Source of the DNA: Antedon mediterranea
Lineage: Eukaryota; Echinodermata; Crinoidea; Comatulida; Antedonidae
DNA length: 64,000 nucleotides
Assembly (NCBI RefSeq): GCF_964355755.1
Contig: NC_092671.1
Location: forward strand, 22,711,070-22,775,069
Direction of reading: 5' to 3'
Positions 63,181 to 64,000 of this stretch are shown one piece after another (the first letter of the stretch is position 1; each line of letters opens with the position of its first letter). The notes below the pieces were generated by a model. The model saw only the letters and a program-made list of their open reading frames with translations, did not search any database and was not told the origin of the DNA. Made by a program: the position numbers and the translations under genes.

Positions 63181-63777
63181 TAATATATTTATACAGGATA
63201 AAACAATCAGATAACAGTGTATCTGTTTTACATTGTGGTCCTGTCTTAATCAAAATATACAAAAGAGAAACTTCATTAAAGATGTATTGTCCCTTAATAC
63301 ACAAAAAAATGAAGGTCAAAATATTCTAAATTTAAATTGGCCATATCAAAGTAATATTAAAGTTTTTCACCTTAAGTCGAAAATTCGAGCCAAAACAACA
63401 ATTTTACGTAATTAACAGCTAAATTAATTTGATTACATTTCGTCTGGATAATCGTCCCGAAAGAAAGTAAACAAAGATTTCAAACCATGCATATACATGC
63501 ATGATGCTAATTAGGATTGTTTACAACTCGTCACGGATGAGAAGGTGTTTCCACACATATCTCAAGGACGTTTTATGATTATGCCTACAGAGTAGCCAAA
63601 TAAGCGCGTTGCATTATGAGAAATGTTTTGATATAAAACTTTGACTGGAAGTCAAAGTTATTTTTTTAACCAAAAAACGTCTGTATTTCAGTTATATGAT
63701 TTTTTTTCCAACTCATTTTTTGTGAAAAATAATAACTATTATGATACTTCAAAATGACCCACTTTTTTTCGAAATCT

Positions 63778-63796
63778 TTTTTTTTTTTTTTTTTTT
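63778..63796. repeat. Poly(T) run
   Basis: About 19 T; probably the A-tail of a minus-strand retroposed sequence or simple slippage. Confidence 0.6.
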
Positions 63797-63859
63797 GAAA
63801 TTTGACAAAGTGACAATACATCTTTAAATATAATACATGTCAGTTTTTATGAAAAGAAA

Positions 63860-63980
63860 TGAGATTTGTATCTAGCCTTAAAGGACGTAATTGTTGGTGC
63901 CGATTTAATATTAATTGGTAAATTGTTCCATATTTTTGCGCCTGCAACTTTAAAGGACGAATTCATTTTACTAAGGGTGT
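63860..63980 (-). pseudogene. LINE ORF2 C-terminal fragment
   Basis: The minus-strand translation reads SSFKVAGAKIWNNLPINIKS, then TITSFKARYKS. The GAKIWNNLP motif is a hallmark of the C-terminus of many CR1/L2-like LINE proteins. The rest lies beyond the right edge or is lost. Confidence 0.65.
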
Positions 63981-64000
63981 ATTTAGGTATTGTTACATTC

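Overview
This is eukaryotic, AT-rich, intron-containing animal DNA dominated by transposable elements. A Gmr1-like LTR retrotransposon (a group described from deuterostomes), Tx1-type and CR1-type LINEs, Helitron-like repeats and a WDSUB1-like exon together suggest an invertebrate deuterostome such as an echinoderm or hemichordate. The species cannot be named from the sequence. Only two host loci are convincing: a minus-strand first coding exon of WDSUB1 (about 4.5-4.9 kb) and a plus-strand multi-exon gene ending in a chromodomain (43.7-60.5 kb). All else supported is repeat or transposon.

Layout. 1-4.4 kb: dispersed repeats with Helitron-like 3' ends and diverged tandem repeats. 4.5-5.2 kb: WDSUB1 exon and a possible divergent small exon. 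5.45-15.13 kb: a 9.7-kb insertion with two 1.9-kb inverted arms built of ~360-bp subrepeats, flanked by TA and splitting the 3' end of a LINE. It carries a tRNA-like SINE, Helitron-like copies and a 1.7-kb TTA-flanked inverted-repeat element. 16.0-22.7 kb: a decayed Gypsy element cut by a CR1-like LINE, then a deleted LTR element on the minus strand. 22.7-27.4 kb: dispersed repeats, a 12-bp minisatellite, one possible unknown exon and a LINE fragment. 27.5-43.3 kb: a giant palindrome whose two ~2.1-kb arms have been pushed apart by four insertions: a 2.7-kb element with 9-bp target duplication, a short LINE, a 4.0-kb Tx1-like LINE and a 4.2-kb zinc-knuckle LINE.

43.7-60.5 kb: the chromodomain gene. 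Six ordinary exons are followed by a tandem array of eight near-identical microexons (seven of 30 nt, one of 33 nt). All have phase-1 boundaries and each encodes an acidic peptide of 10-11 residues. Then come two short exons and a terminal chromodomain exon. An 11.3-kb Gmr1-like retrotransposon (gag-PR-IN-RT-RH order, SCAN-like Gag) lies inside one intron of the array with a CTTGA target duplication. Removing it restores the exact 157-bp repeat spacing. That element is itself interrupted by a 595-bp TTAA-flanked MITE and by a young 4.9-kb Gypsy element whose 176-bp LTRs differ at one position. A second copy of the MITE lies in a downstream intron of the host gene.

Several reading frames (host exons 3 and 6, a late host exon, Gmr1 pol, the LINE) are broken by single-base indels, mostly at mononucleotide runs. 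This may be real decay or uncorrected long-read assembly error, so pseudogene calls should be made with care.
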